61,957 nucleotides of DNA from Vagococcus carniphilus. GTDB lineage: Bacteria; Bacillota; Bacilli; Lactobacillales; Vagococcaceae. Numbering within the stretch: position 1 is the first letter of the stretch; every line of letters starts with the position of its first letter. The stretch covers positions 1-61,957 of the forward strand of contig NZ_CP060721.1 of NCBI RefSeq assembly GCF_014397115.1, read 5' to 3'. A model generated the notes under the pieces. The model was not told the origin of the DNA and searched no databases. It saw nothing but the letters and a program-made list of their open reading frames with translations. Made by a program: the position numbers and the translations under genes. This document shows positions 48,988 through 59,918 of this stretch, one piece after another.

Positions 48988-51900
48988 CTACATACTCATT
49001 CCTTGCGATTTATGGCTAATTGATTTGACTTGTTGAGATTGAGATTTTTGTTTTCCTTCTACAAATTTCTTTGCTGTTTCAGCTTCTTTTTCAAGTGTTC
49101 CTTTTTCAATTAAGCTTTCTAGCTCAAAATGTCTTTTCTGAAGAGTCGTTAACCGTTCTTCTTTTGGAAATGGCTGATCCACTCGGTCTTCCATTTTTTC
49201 TAGTTCTTTTTTCAGCATTTCAACAGATTCTTTTTCAGATTCTAATAGGCTATCAATTTTATTGATGACATTTTCAACTCTTAAAATACTGCCAGTTCCA
49301 GATTGAAGATTTAGGTCTACTTGGTATTCATGATTCTTTTTAATAGTCATAATATAAGTTGAAAATGAAGAGGGCTGAACACTCAATTTAAACCCTTCAA
49401 TCTCTCCTATTTCTATTTTATCTGAAGATAAAAGATGACTATTACTTATATAGCTAATCAAATAGTCACCTGCTTCTTTACGTTCTGTAAACGTAGTACC
49501 AGCAATGGTCATGTTGAACTCATCAGTTTTAGTAAAGCTCGACACATCTAATGACATGTTTTTTATTCTTTCGTTACTAAGTTCAATTTGATTAGGATAC
49601 GTTTCGTTAATTTTCTTCATTGTCTTTAATCGTGATTGAGTGTGTTGATTCTTAACTAAACGGAGTTGATTCAGCTCATTTTCAACATTCATTTTTTCTG
49701 CAATAAAAGGGTTACTAGTTGCTAAAGCTTTTATCTCAGCAGCACTCAATACAGTTTCACTTAAATCAGCACTAGAACGGGCCAAAGAGTTCCCATTCAT
49801 GATTTGATTAATATACAAGAGTTTATTTTCTTGTGTTTGCCATAAAAAGCTATCAAACGTGCCTTTAGTCACATACTGAAAAATCTCTACTTCTTTATTT
49901 TCATTTCCTTGTCTAACGATTCTTCCGTTCCGTTGTTCAATATCAGACGGCCTCCAGGGACAGTCGATATGGTGAACCGCAAGTAACTTATCTTGAATAT
50001 TCGTACCAGTACCAACTTTACTTGTACTACCAAGCAAGACTCGGACAGTACCAGTACGCACTTTACTGTAAAGGTCTTTTTTATCCTGGTCTGTTTTAGC
50101 GTCATGAATAAAAGCTATTTCTTCAGAGGGAATACCTTTAGCAATTAATTGATTTTTCAATTCATCATAAACGTTAAACTTATCCTTTTTAGGTGTGCCA
50201 CTATCAGAGAAAATCATTTGAGTGCTTAGATTTTCTTGTGAGTCTTTCCAAATTTCAAAAACTTTTTGACTACATGTTTCCAGTTTACTGTTAGAACCGC
50301 TAGGGAAATCTTCGTCTAACAATCTAACGTCAATGGCCATTAATTTGGCTTCATGAGTTAACTTTAACAAGTTATCTTCTGACGGTTCAACTTCTCCAGC
50401 TCTAATTAATTCAGCCCTTTCTGCAAATTGTTCCATCATTTCCTCTTGGAATTCTGTTGGTTCAGTCACAATTACTTGTGCTTTTCCTGTTTTAATGTCA
50501 GGAGTCGGCAAGTCTAACATGTCTGATGTTTGAATATCTGCTACTTGAGAAAAATTACTCATTAATTCAGGTAGATTATGGAATTTAGCAAAACGATCCT
50601 TCATTTGATACCCACTGCCTTCAGGAGTAATTTCTAAAGAAGAAGTGATTTCTCCAAACGTACTAGCCCAAGAATCAAACGTTTCACACCCTAGTTGTCT
50701 TAACATATCTGGTTGTAAATATCTTTGCATGGTGTAAAGTTCACTCATTGAATTACTAATAGGTGTCCCTGTTGCCATGACAATTCCTTTACCACCTGTA
50801 TTGGTATCTTGTAAGTAAGAAATTTTCATCTGCATATCTGAAGCACGTTGCGAATGAGACGAATTAACACCTGCAACGTTTGAAAGCTTGGTATAAGTAT
50901 AGAGATTCTTATAAACGTGAGCCTCGTCAACAAACAGAAAATCAACCCCTGTTTCTTCAAAAGTAATATGAGTATCTTTATCACTTTCCTTATTTAATTT
51001 TTCCAGGTTCTTCTCAAGAGTTTTCTCAAACCTAAGCATTTGTTTAAGTGACCAAGAATCATTATTTTCAGCTTTTTCCTCAGCAATCGCATTTCTCAAC
51101 ACATCTATTTCTTTTTCAATCATGGCTTTCCGACGTTCCTTACTCAAAGGAATCTTTTCAAATTGACTATGGCCGATAACGACTGCATCGTAATTTCCAC
51201 TTGCCACTTTTGCCACAAATTGTTTTCTATTTTCTTTTTGGAAGTCCCTTTTAGTTGTGATGAGGACATTTTTAGTTGGATAAAACTTAACAATATCTAA
51301 GGCAAACTCATTTACTAAATGGTTAGGAACGACGTACATTGGCTTATGAATTGTTCCTTGCTCTTTCATCGTCATACCTGCAGAAATCATTGAGAGAGTT
51401 TTTCCTGCACCTACCACATGAGCCATTAATGCCCTACCTTCAGATGTAATACGAGATACCACATTTTTTTGATGTGGTCTTAATTCGTAATTTTGATTAA
51501 GGCTATCAAATGTTAAATGAGATCCATCGTATACTCTTGGAACAAAACGATTAAATCTTTCATTGTAAATAGAAACAAGACGTTCTGTACGCTCATAATC
51601 TTTAAACACCCAATCATTAAAAGCATTGTAAAGTTCATTTTGTTTAGCCCTGGCAAACATGGTTTCTTTTGGATTTAAGATACGTTTGGTTTTTTCTTTG
51701 CCATCTTCATAATAAGTTTCACTATCGTAAATGGTTACTTTTTTCAGATTTAAAGCGTCATTGAATAAAGAAAGTGCGTTAGCTCTAGGTGTTCCGAATT
51801 GGTCATTAATAATATAAGAAGTTTTCAAAGCATTTTGGCCAGTAATAAACCACGTGCCTTTAAACTTCTCATAGTTCAAGCGAATATATTCATGACGTAG

Positions 51901-54900
51901 ATAGTAGTTAGGGACTTCCAAAACTTCTTTTAAAAAAGTTTCATATACATCTTGAGGTATCCAATTTGTTCCAATCGTCAAATCAATATCTTTAGCTTCA
52001 ACCCTCGTAGGTTGTACTTTTAACAAGCCTTCAACATTTCTAAGAAATAAATCAGGTGTTTCAGTAGACTTTACTTTAGCTAGATGTAACTTGGACTTAA
52101 CGTCTCCAGACAGATATTCTTCTCTCGTTTGCCATTCAAGTGTTGTTGGTTCTAAATATATTAAGTCACCTAATTCATTAATAATATCTTCCTCAGATTT
52201 ATCTGAATAAAGGGATTGAATAAAAGGTAGGTCAACTTTATTTCTTTTTGCTAAAGAAATGTGTAGTCCCTCAACAGCACTATTGACTGATGTTATAGAC
52301 TTCAATGGGCGTATAGTAGGTTCATACATCAATTCACTTTTAGAATAGCTACCATCTTCATTTTTGGTTTCTAAGGCTAATAAAATAGGGTAATACATAT
52401 CTTTTTCAAATTGACGTCGATAATCATTGATTGTCCCATAATCAGAAACGAATCTATCGTAGTTAGTGTTTAAGTCTGTCAGAACAGTTTCAAATTCTTC
52501 AAGTGAATAATCTTCTTGTTGTAAAGCAATTAGTTCCTGGACTTTTTCTCTTAATAAAATACCTTGTCGTAATCTTTTTTGTACGGCCGTTTTAGGTTGA
52601 ATCACTGAAACATCATCGTTATCACGATAAAGAATATCCCCATTTTCAGCAATAACATAAGTAAATAGTGGCAAAGTTTCAGGATCAATTACTTGTTGTG
52701 TTTCTACTAAAGAATCATTTTTCATGTAAGCAGCATTTACTTCTTTAAGGACTGGTTCACTGATTTGTCCGTGAATATTAGTTAAACGATTATGAAGTGT
52801 TTCTTGTAACGGTTCGTCTAATGGCTTCAGAGAAAAAGTTAACCCATTAAAGTGCTTCACTTCAATTCTTCCTAATAGTTGGTTCGGATGACTAATAAAG
52901 TAGTCATTGTATCGAACACCTTCATGAGCAATATTATCTGAACTATCTAACCACAATTCTTGTTTACTGATTTTATTGTCGTTTCTTTGGAAAAATATAA
53001 TATCTGTAGTTACGTCTGTCCCAGCAATATCTTTAAACGCATTATTTGGTAACCTAACCGCACCTAAGAAATCAGCTTGTTCATTGAGTTCATGCCTAAA
53101 TTCCTTAGATTTTTTATCCAATGTGCCAGTAGAAGTAATAAAAGCGACAATCCCACCGTCCTTAACTAAATCAAGAGATTTCTTAAAGAAATAATCATGA
53201 ATCAGATATGACTTCTTAAATTGATTATCTTCAATGGTAAAATTGTTAAAAGGAACGTTACCTACTACGATATCGAACTGTTGTGGCTTAAATTTAGTTG
53301 TTTCAAAGCCTTTAATTTGAATATTGGCAGTTTGATTCAACTGTTTAGCAATCTTCCCTGTAATGCCCTCTAATTCAACACCATGCAAAGTTGAGTTTTC
53401 TTTTAAGTGTGACGGCATAGCACTAAAAAAATTACCTGTTCCCATGGCTGGATCTAAAACTGAGCCACCAGTAAAGCCCATATCTTCTAACTTTTGATAC
53501 ATTTCATTAATAATCATAGGAGACGTGTAATAAGCCGTTAAAACTGATTCTCTCATACTTCTGTATTCAGCTTCAGATACTAAACTTCTAAGAGTCATTC
53601 TTGGCTCGTTATATGCTTCTTTTCTTTCATCGAATACATCAGGTAAACCGCCCCACCCCACATACTTAGCTAATACTAGTTGTTCTTCAGGAGTTGCCAA
53701 ACGTTTACTGTCATCTAAGTCCTTCAGTAATTTTAAGGCATTGATATTAGCTTCTATTTTTTCTCTATTCGTTTTAGGATATAAATCTTGGTGTTCCTCA
53801 AAATTAAAATCAACTAAATTAGTATCAACTTGATTGATATCTGAAGAACTTGGCATAACCTCAATACTAGGAGAATCATCAAAATCAAATAATGATAAAG
53901 ACTCTACTTCTGGACGGCCATACTCAGCGTAATATTGTTCTAACTCTTCATCTGTCAAATAAGCATTCGCTTGAATTAAACTTTCAAGTCTCTTATAAAC
54001 TTCTCCCCAATTTAATAGAACTGTATTTTCTACTTCTGTTCCTGCTTGAATCAGCTTAATCCCTCTAGCCGTGTGATTTTCTGCTAAATCAAGACCTTCA
54101 TCAACTGGACGACCACTAGAACCACCTACCCCATATTCTTCTTTCAACAGAGCTACTTTATCTTTGGTTGGTAAATCCGAATCTATAATATGTTTAATTC
54201 TTAGTTTTCCATCCTCAAACCCCGAACCTCTCTTTAACATGAAATTAATATGTTTTTCCTTAATTTCCACAAATTTAACATATTCATACTTAACAGGTTC
54301 TGAACTCATTTGCTTAGATTCACTAATCTTCTCTAAACCTGTAAATAATTCTTTATTGAATAAAACTTTACCAAACGTATCATTCAAATAGTTTGATGAT
54401 ACAGTTGCTAACTCAAGTTCTTCTAATAAGTATTTTTGACTTTCAACTTTGAATTTATTAGATTCATTATCAAATTGGAAACGATGAGTTCCCAGTGAAT
54501 CACTTACTTCTACGGCTAATTTTAATTGAGTTTGGTCTGTAAAGTTAATTAACAATACCTGGTTATCTTCTAATAACTGAAAGGTAATATCAGGCTGATT
54601 AAACAAAGTAAATGGTTGACTTAAATCTACCTTTTCGTAGGTTTTTAAACCACTTAGAACACCGTCCTTTTTTTCAAAGTAATCTATGTACTCATTTAAT
54701 GAGGCTGTTCTCCCATAAATTTCTTCACCGTTAGTAATAACAAAATGTTCCAAGTGCTGCAGTGTTAATCGTTGTTCAATAGAAAAGTTTTCATCTGTAT
54801 AAGTACACTCTTTTAACGACTGAAAAATACCACGTAATTCTTTAATATTATTTGTAAAAATTGTTGTATTATCAGTATTAATAGCATTATATGAGAATGT

Positions 54901-56055
54901 GTTTGGTGCATAGTTTGAGCTCTCAACCACTTCAAATATAAATTCTTTAGATTTAAGAGAACCGCCTTTAGGATAATGAACACTATTATTTACCAGAACT
55001 CTTACTGTTTTTGCTTCCTCATTAACTTCAACCGTCATTCTTTTAAGAAAATCAATACCATTGTCAAAGATAAAAGTTGATTTCTTTTCTTCAGGAACAA
55101 CTTCAACTTTTTCTGTTTTAACTTCTTTTTCTTTAATTTCAGATTTTTCTAATACCTCAACATTTGTTGCAAATTTCTCACGATAGTAAAGAACTGATTT
55201 ATCGTCATTCTCCAGTATCTCCAATTCTGTTGGAATTGTATTTCCTTTAGAATCTACCAGGTAATACTCTCCCTCATAATACTCAATATCTTCAGAAGGA
55301 TTTAATAACGTCCAAGTATCATCAACTTCTAAATCATTAGCTTTAGGTAAAATCAAAGCTTCAGTATCAACTGCTTGTTTTGTTTCTAAGTTTTCTTGGT
55401 GATTCTTCTCAACTAACATCATTTGTTTAACAGCATTTTTAAGTAAAAATATGCTCAATTGCGTATCTTTCAGCATATCTGTCATTTGATAGTTATCTTG
55501 ATCCATAACGTTAGAAATAGATTGTTTTAATTCGTCAGTATTACTCAAAGGTGCATTTAGTTGTTTTTCTAGTAAGCGACGACTTGACTGAATCACGTAG
55601 TCTTTTCTCACATTATTTTCATCAGTCCATACAGAATTAACCTGGTTAATCACATATGCATGAATTTTATCGTTTATGCTACCAGTAGAATCAGCTTCAA
55701 GTATCTTCAGGAAATTATCCGAGTTAATAAAAGTAAAGTTATTGATAAGACTATCTTCTACCTTTATTGTTTGCCTAACATCAAACAGATTGACTGCTTT
55801 ATTATCAAGCCATATTTTTGTCCCTTTTTGACCACTTGTGACTTGCCTACCATAGTTCTTCCAATTAGCATAAGTTGCCATATACTGATAGTCATGATTG
55901 ACTGCAAAGAGCTGCACTATGCTATGAATTGGTAGTTTGTATTGATAACTGGCCATATCTAAGAAGGATAGATGTGACTCTAAAAAAGAGCCTGAATTGA
56001 AAATTTCATTCAGACCCTTTTTATATAATTCTCTATAATTGTTTGCTGATGACAT
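48988..56055 (-). CDS. Giant ArdC-like / N6-adenine methylase / SNF2-type helicase protein
   Basis: 2355 residues. An ArdC-like ssDNA-binding front (MATYANWKNYGRQVTSGQKG, about residues 55-75) precedes a long middle and a methylase domain with VLDPAMGTGNFFSAMP near 870 and GNVPFNNF near 932, where methylases have NPPY. A superfamily 2 helicase follows: HVVGAGKTLSM near 1548, FLFVDEAHVYKNL near 1712, ATGTPISNSMSE and QRNGRIVRQGN near 2045. The end is coiled coil. Proteins of this plan are common on large conjugative plasmids and recall DarB-like antirestriction proteins; they may protect incoming DNA. The NVPF motif is the usual form in this group, so methylation is uncertain. Confidence 0.85.
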   Translation of the reverse strand: MSSANNYRELYKKGLNEIFNSGSFLESHLSFLDMASYQYKLPIHSIVQLFAVNHDYQYMATYANWKNYGRQVTSGQKGTKIWLDNKAVNLFDVRQTIKVEDSLINNFTFINSDNFLKILEADSTGSINDKIHAYVINQVNSVWTDENNVRKDYVIQSSRRLLEKQLNAPLSNTDELKQSISNVMDQDNYQMTDMLKDTQLSIFLLKNAVKQMMLVEKNHQENLETKQAVDTEALILPKANDLEVDDTWTLLNPSEDIEYYEGEYYLVDSKGNTIPTELEILENDDKSVLYYREKFATNVEVLEKSEIKEKEVKTEKVEVVPEEKKSTFIFDNGIDFLKRMTVEVNEEAKTVRVLVNNSVHYPKGGSLKSKEFIFEVVESSNYAPNTFSYNAINTDNTTIFTNNIKELRGIFQSLKECTYTDENFSIEQRLTLQHLEHFVITNGEEIYGRTASLNEYIDYFEKKDGVLSGLKTYEKVDLSQPFTLFNQPDITFQLLEDNQVLLINFTDQTQLKLAVEVSDSLGTHRFQFDNESNKFKVESQKYLLEELELATVSSNYLNDTFGKVLFNKELFTGLEKISESKQMSSEPVKYEYVKFVEIKEKHINFMLKRGSGFEDGKLRIKHIIDSDLPTKDKVALLKEEYGVGGSSGRPVDEGLDLAENHTARGIKLIQAGTEVENTVLLNWGEVYKRLESLIQANAYLTDEELEQYYAEYGRPEVESLSLFDFDDSPSIEVMPSSSDINQVDTNLVDFNFEEHQDLYPKTNREKIEANINALKLLKDLDDSKRLATPEEQLVLAKYVGWGGLPDVFDERKEAYNEPRMTLRSLVSEAEYRSMRESVLTAYYTSPMIINEMYQKLEDMGFTGGSVLDPAMGTGNFFSAMPSHLKENSTLHGVELEGITGKIAKQLNQTANIQIKGFETTKFKPQQFDIVVGNVPFNNFTIEDNQFKKSYLIHDYFFKKSLDLVKDGGIVAFITSTGTLDKKSKEFRHELNEQADFLGAVRLPNNAFKDIAGTDVTTDIIFFQRNDNKISKQELWLDSSDNIAHEGVRYNDYFISHPNQLLGRIEVKHFNGLTFSLKPLDEPLQETLHNRLTNIHGQISEPVLKEVNAAYMKNDSLVETQQVIDPETLPLFTYVIAENGDILYRDNDDVSVIQPKTAVQKRLRQGILLREKVQELIALQQEDYSLEEFETVLTDLNTNYDRFVSDYGTINDYRRQFEKDMYYPILLALETKNEDGSYSKSELMYEPTIRPLKSITSVNSAVEGLHISLAKRNKVDLPFIQSLYSDKSEEDIINELGDLIYLEPTTLEWQTREEYLSGDVKSKLHLAKVKSTETPDLFLRNVEGLLKVQPTRVEAKDIDLTIGTNWIPQDVYETFLKEVLEVPNYYLRHEYIRLNYEKFKGTWFITGQNALKTSYIINDQFGTPRANALSLFNDALNLKKVTIYDSETYYEDGKEKTKRILNPKETMFARAKQNELYNAFNDWVFKDYERTERLVSIYNERFNRFVPRVYDGSHLTFDSLNQNYELRPHQKNVVSRITSEGRALMAHVVGAGKTLSMISAGMTMKEQGTIHKPMYVVPNHLVNEFALDIVKFYPTKNVLITTKRDFQKENRKQFVAKVASGNYDAVVIGHSQFEKIPLSKERRKAMIEKEIDVLRNAIAEEKAENNDSWSLKQMLRFEKTLEKNLEKLNKESDKDTHITFEETGVDFLFVDEAHVYKNLYTYTKLSNVAGVNSSHSQRASDMQMKISYLQDTNTGGKGIVMATGTPISNSMSELYTMQRYLQPDMLRQLGCETFDSWASTFGEITSSLEITPEGSGYQMKDRFAKFHNLPELMSNFSQVADIQTSDMLDLPTPDIKTGKAQVIVTEPTEFQEEMMEQFAERAELIRAGEVEPSEDNLLKLTHEAKLMAIDVRLLDEDFPSGSNSKLETCSQKVFEIWKDSQENLSTQMIFSDSGTPKKDKFNVYDELKNQLIAKGIPSEEIAFIHDAKTDQDKKDLYSKVRTGTVRVLLGSTSKVGTGTNIQDKLLAVHHIDCPWRPSDIEQRNGRIVRQGNENKEVEIFQYVTKGTFDSFLWQTQENKLLYINQIMNGNSLARSSADLSETVLSAAEIKALATSNPFIAEKMNVENELNQLRLVKNQHTQSRLKTMKKINETYPNQIELSNERIKNMSLDVSSFTKTDEFNMTIAGTTFTERKEAGDYLISYISNSHLLSSDKIEIGEIEGFKLSVQPSSFSTYIMTIKKNHEYQVDLNLQSGTGSILRVENVINKIDSLLESEKESVEMLKKELEKMEDRVDQPFPKEERLTTLQKRHFELESLIEKGTLEKEAETAKKFVEGKQKSQSQQVKSISHKSQGMSM

Positions 56056-56115
56056 TATATACTTACCCCCTAAATCATTTATCTATAATTTTTTTATTTC
56101 CTAGATTGAATATTT

Positions 56116-56571
56116 TTACAACTCATGCCAACAAATACCTAATGTTTGTAAGGAGTTATCATTTTCAAAAAGTGAACCATAGTTGTTAATAATAAAATCA
56201 AATTCCTCTTTCTCAATTGGTGTATCGTAACTCATTGGAACTTCAAAACCTACAAGTTTATTAAGCTTTTTAGTAAGTTCTGATTCTTCCTTTTCTGCTA
56301 CTGCTTTGCTATAAGAAACAACTTCATATTCAATTTCAGTTTTATTTGAAAAAGAGAACTGTTTTGTTTCATTATCAAAACCGACTTTAACTAGTTGGTT
56401 GTAACTGAAAAATTGATTGTCAATTTTCATTTGTGGGTTAGACTCTTTATCATTAAACTTAGGTGCAAATCTTAACCACATACTAATGCCTGTTAAAACC
56501 TCATTTTTTTCAATATATTTAAATGGTTTAATAGCATTTAAACTTTTATCATGCTCTAATTGATATGCCAT
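56116..56571 (-). CDS. Unknown protein between primase-like and giant helicase genes
   Basis: 151 residues, soluble, beta-rich (VLTGISMWLRFAPKFND, FFSYNQLVKVGFDNETKQFSF, EVVSYSKAV) with a helical end. No known motif. Gaps of 17 and 60 bases to its neighbours place it in the DNA-processing operon. Confidence 0.55.
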   Translation of the reverse strand: MAYQLEHDKSLNAIKPFKYIEKNEVLTGISMWLRFAPKFNDKESNPQMKIDNQFFSYNQLVKVGFDNETKQFSFSNKTEIEYEVVSYSKAVAEKEESELTKKLNKLVGFEVPMSYDTPIEKEEFDFIINNYGSLFENDNSLQTLGICWHEL

Positions 56572-56588
56572 AACTAGTTTCCTTTCTA

Positions 56589-58235
56589 TTACAGAGTTTG
56601 AACAAACTGACGTTTCATCTTAGTTGGTATTGCTTGCTGATCAGATTGAGCTTTTTTATTTGGATTATTTACTTTATATTTTTTGCTATCCTCTTTATCT
56701 AAAGCATAGAACCCATAGTTTTTTGCTAATGTAACTGCTTGTTTTCGATTCTCTGCTTCAAAGAATAAAACTGGAGCTGAGTCTTTCCTCTCCAAAATGC
56801 CTTTAAATGGTTTCTTACTATCAGTATCATCTTTAATAATTTTCAATCGCTCGTCACGTTGATTCGTAAATAAATGTTGTTTGTTGTCAAAAGATTGCTG
56901 ATTTTTTGAAGTAAGAACATCATTCCAATCCTTTTTCAAATTATCCTCAATCTGCATATTTCCTTTCTCGTATGAATCAATGTAAGAAACAACTTTATTA
57001 AAGAGTTTTTCTTCAGGTAAAGTTAACCAACCTCCTATTTTAATCATTTCTTTGACTGCTTCTATTCCATGAGTGGGCTGTTTGTCATAATCAGAAATAA
57101 CTTGCTTAACTGCACCCTCTAATGAATACTCAGGTTTCTTTTTTTCTTCCTTACAAACAAAATATTTTTCATAGCCCATGCCATTTCCAATATCATGTTT
57201 TTCAGAAAAATTAGTAATCGACTTATGAATAGCTGCTAAATATTCAATCGGCATAGAGCTATTTAATTGAGTCAAAGAGTCTTGATAAAGAGTCTTTAAG
57301 TCTTTAGGAACAACTAAATCATTTGGGATATTCGTATGGAATTTTAAAGTATCGCCATCGGGTGTAGAATACTCCAAACCTCTAAATGCGTCATTCAACC
57401 GATGACCTGCTACATCGTTATCAACACTTAGATATACATCACTAGGAATAGTTTTCTTAGAAAGAATGACATAATTTAAAAAGTTATGAACCGATTGCTC
57501 CTTTACCCCTTCTAAAGAACAAAGAAAACTATTGGTTAAGTTAGGGTTCATAGTCCAATAACTCAACAGGTCTACAGCTCCCTCAAAGACATAAATACTT
57601 TCAGGCTTTCCTAAAGTAATATTGAAACCAAAATCTTTTTCTGAATGACCAACAATTTTCGGTTTGTCTTTTCCGCTTTCTCCAAAACGGTCATAATCAT
57701 AAGTTAAATTTTGTGTAGTTGTTCCAGCAACAACACCATCTTTGGCCCATACAAAAGCAAGATGAGGGACGTATTTTTCAACTGGTTTGTCATATCTCTT
57801 TACTTCTTGTAAAAAACCTTTTTGATGTAAACAATCAATAATCTCAGACGAGATCCCTCGATTCAATAAATAGTCGTTTGCATTAGAGAAATCACTCTCA
57901 TTTCGAAAGTAATAGTCAAACGGTTTTTCTTCCTCAACTACTACCTCAGCTTGTTTATAATCTTGTCCATTAAGGAATCTAACGGCTTCACTGAATGAAG
58001 CTATGTTTAATACTTCTCTAACAAAATTGATAGCATCGCCACCAACATTATCTTTGGAATACCATTTAAAAATATTCTTTTTGGTATTGATAACCAGGCT
58101 GTCATGTTCAGTCCATCTAAGTTGATTTCTCTCACTATCTCGTTGAAACAAGTCGATACCGTTTGCCTGGCATAAAGAAACTAAATCAACATTCTTAGCT
58201 TGTTCTATTTCATCTTGAGTAACTCTTTTTGTCAT
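56589..58235 (-). CDS. Toprim-domain primase-like protein (TraC/DUF3991-type)
   Basis: 548 residues. The N-terminal part (IEQAKNVDLVSLCQANGIDL ... GGDAINFVREVLN) has the fold pattern of a DnaG zinc-binding domain but no Cys/His set. A DUF3991-like middle is followed by a Toprim domain with YVFEGAVDLLSYW (about 220, catalytic Glu) and YLSVDNDVAGHRL (about 268, the DxD acid pair). Such primases help make the second strand of the transferred plasmid. The gene follows the relaxase by 33 bases. Confidence 0.82.
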   Translation of the reverse strand: MTKRVTQDEIEQAKNVDLVSLCQANGIDLFQRDSERNQLRWTEHDSLVINTKKNIFKWYSKDNVGGDAINFVREVLNIASFSEAVRFLNGQDYKQAEVVVEEEKPFDYYFRNESDFSNANDYLLNRGISSEIIDCLHQKGFLQEVKRYDKPVEKYVPHLAFVWAKDGVVAGTTTQNLTYDYDRFGESGKDKPKIVGHSEKDFGFNITLGKPESIYVFEGAVDLLSYWTMNPNLTNSFLCSLEGVKEQSVHNFLNYVILSKKTIPSDVYLSVDNDVAGHRLNDAFRGLEYSTPDGDTLKFHTNIPNDLVVPKDLKTLYQDSLTQLNSSMPIEYLAAIHKSITNFSEKHDIGNGMGYEKYFVCKEEKKKPEYSLEGAVKQVISDYDKQPTHGIEAVKEMIKIGGWLTLPEEKLFNKVVSYIDSYEKGNMQIEDNLKKDWNDVLTSKNQQSFDNKQHLFTNQRDERLKIIKDDTDSKKPFKGILERKDSAPVLFFEAENRKQAVTLAKNYGFYALDKEDSKKYKVNNPNKKAQSDQQAIPTKMKRQFVQTL

Positions 58236-58268
58236 GAATTTATCCTCCTTAACGCAAAAAGAACAGGA

Positions 58269-59474
58269 CTATAATTGATAGTCTTGTTCTTTTCCTTGTT
58301 GGTTATTTTCTTGTAACTCACGATAGATTCTTTGATTCTTGTAATTCTTTTTAGGATTGAGAAGTTTATTTAAACTCTTTAGTGCTTTGTCCACGCTATG
58401 CTTAGTTGAATAGGACGATTTATTTTCTTTATTTAGGTAGCGTTCTTTATCAAATTGTTTCATTTCTCGGAGTAATTGGTTACCCATTCGAGTGTAGATT
58501 TCATGGTATTTTGTTTGGCGATAATCTTCTGAACGATTGGCCTGTTTAGACCCCTTTCCATAAGTTTCTTCTATTGTTTTTATTTCATCATCTATTAACT
58601 TATCTACCTCCTGCAAACTCTCATACTGATATTTTTCAATATAATTAGTAATGAACTTATCTATTTTAGGTTTGGTTGATTTTAAGGCTTGATTGTTATA
58701 CTTCCACAACCTTTTATCACTTGGCAGCTCTTTATAAATTTCTATAAATGACGCTCTTAATTCACGGTCATATATGTGCCTTACTTCCTGGTTAGCAATA
58801 GATAATTCATTACGAATTAAACGAGTTAATTCGGTCATCTGTTCATGACGGTCTAAGATATTACTTGCGACGGCTTGCTTCATTAAATCAAGAGAAGATA
58901 ACTTTCTTTTCCCACGTCTTGCTGAATAAGTACCACCTGTTAGCTTATTCTTATAAACTCCTATTGGCCTTGTTGGGTTAGGTTCAACTGTTGCAATATG
59001 GACGTGAATGTTGTCTGTATTGTAATGAATGGAAGCAGTCCATAAAGCAGTATTGAATAAGTCCTCACGTTTCAACATTCGGCTCATGCCCTCACGGATA
59101 CCTTTTTGAATTGCTCCTTCATCTAGGTCACCAGTTTTTGGATCATAGACGCCATGTTTGTGTAACCAATTATTATCAAAACTAATAACGTCTTGCCACA
59201 TGATAGAACCGTTCTCTTGAGCTTGACAAAATAACTTCCTAACAGATGATACTTGTTCCTTAGTAAGAGAATCATGTGTGGCACTAAATAGGCCACTTGC
59301 CTTACTTGGGTTATCCATGTAATGGTTATAATTCTCATAATTTATCGCATTATACTTATCATAATTTGCGTTTCGAATAGCTTCGTCTCTATCAATATAT
59401 TTAACATATTCCATAAAACTTTTATTACTAGATTGAACAAATTTAGTTATATTATTTACCCCAGAAGTAATCAT
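58269..59474 (-). CDS. mobL: MobL/MOBP-type conjugative relaxase
   Basis: 401 residues. The front half holds the relaxase fold: SFMEYVKYIDRDEAIRNANY with candidate catalytic Tyr, HKHGVYDPKTGDLDE, and HYNTDNIHVHIATVEP with the HxH metal ligands near residue 155. The back half is helical and basic, ending in a Lys/Gln/Asn-rich tail. It nicks at oriT and leads the strand through the coupling protein. The ATG overlaps the stop of the previous gene by 4 bases. The nearest oriT candidate is at 60.3 kb. Confidence 0.9.
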   Translation of the reverse strand: MITSGVNNITKFVQSSNKSFMEYVKYIDRDEAIRNANYDKYNAINYENYNHYMDNPSKASGLFSATHDSLTKEQVSSVRKLFCQAQENGSIMWQDVISFDNNWLHKHGVYDPKTGDLDEGAIQKGIREGMSRMLKREDLFNTALWTASIHYNTDNIHVHIATVEPNPTRPIGVYKNKLTGGTYSARRGKRKLSSLDLMKQAVASNILDRHEQMTELTRLIRNELSIANQEVRHIYDRELRASFIEIYKELPSDKRLWKYNNQALKSTKPKIDKFITNYIEKYQYESLQEVDKLIDDEIKTIEETYGKGSKQANRSEDYRQTKYHEIYTRMGNQLLREMKQFDKERYLNKENKSSYSTKHSVDKALKSLNKLLNPKKNYKNQRIYRELQENNQQGKEQDYQL

Positions 59475-59914
59475 TCTACTTCTGTCCTATCAGACTTATC
59501 AGAGGTATTTCTTTTAATGACACTTTCGATATCTCGTTCAACTTTTCGAGTTGCTTTTTTCACTGGTGAAGTGATTAATTCATCTGTTAAAACTATTGTG
59601 TCATTGTATTGTTGTTCAAACATTATTCCATTTACCAATTCAATCAAGATACGTGAGTTCTTATCAGCATTGCCTGCTCTTAGAAACATTGGTCTTAATC
59701 TCTTAACAACCTGGTCAGCTAAGTCAATCGCTAATTCACTATTTTTTATTTTTTCTGCTTTTAATGTTTCATATTCTCTAAAGACTTCTCCTAACAGTTC
59801 AGTCGGGTTTTTGGTAGGATATTTTTCGCTTAAATCATCTAAATAAGTCAGTGCAGACTGACTCATTTCTGTCTGATTAAAATATAAATGCCGTCGATTT
59901 TTTTTTGAAGTCAT
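59471..59914 (-). CDS. Relaxase accessory protein, helical
   Basis: The preferred start is ATG 59914 (MTSKKNRRHLYFNQTEMSQ) with GGAGAA upstream; ATG 59938 lies in the previous gene. 147 residues, basic front, long helices (VFREYETLKAEKIKNSELAI) and charged end. Together with the ribbon-helix-helix-like protein before it and the relaxase after it, it probably belongs to the relaxosome. Family not recognised. Confidence 0.6.
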   Translation of the reverse strand: MTSKKNRRHLYFNQTEMSQSALTYLDDLSEKYPTKNPTELLGEVFREYETLKAEKIKNSELAIDLADQVVKRLRPMFLRAGNADKNSRILIELVNGIMFEQQYNDTIVLTDELITSPVKKATRKVERDIESVIKRNTSDKSDRTEVE

Positions 59915-59918
59915 GACA

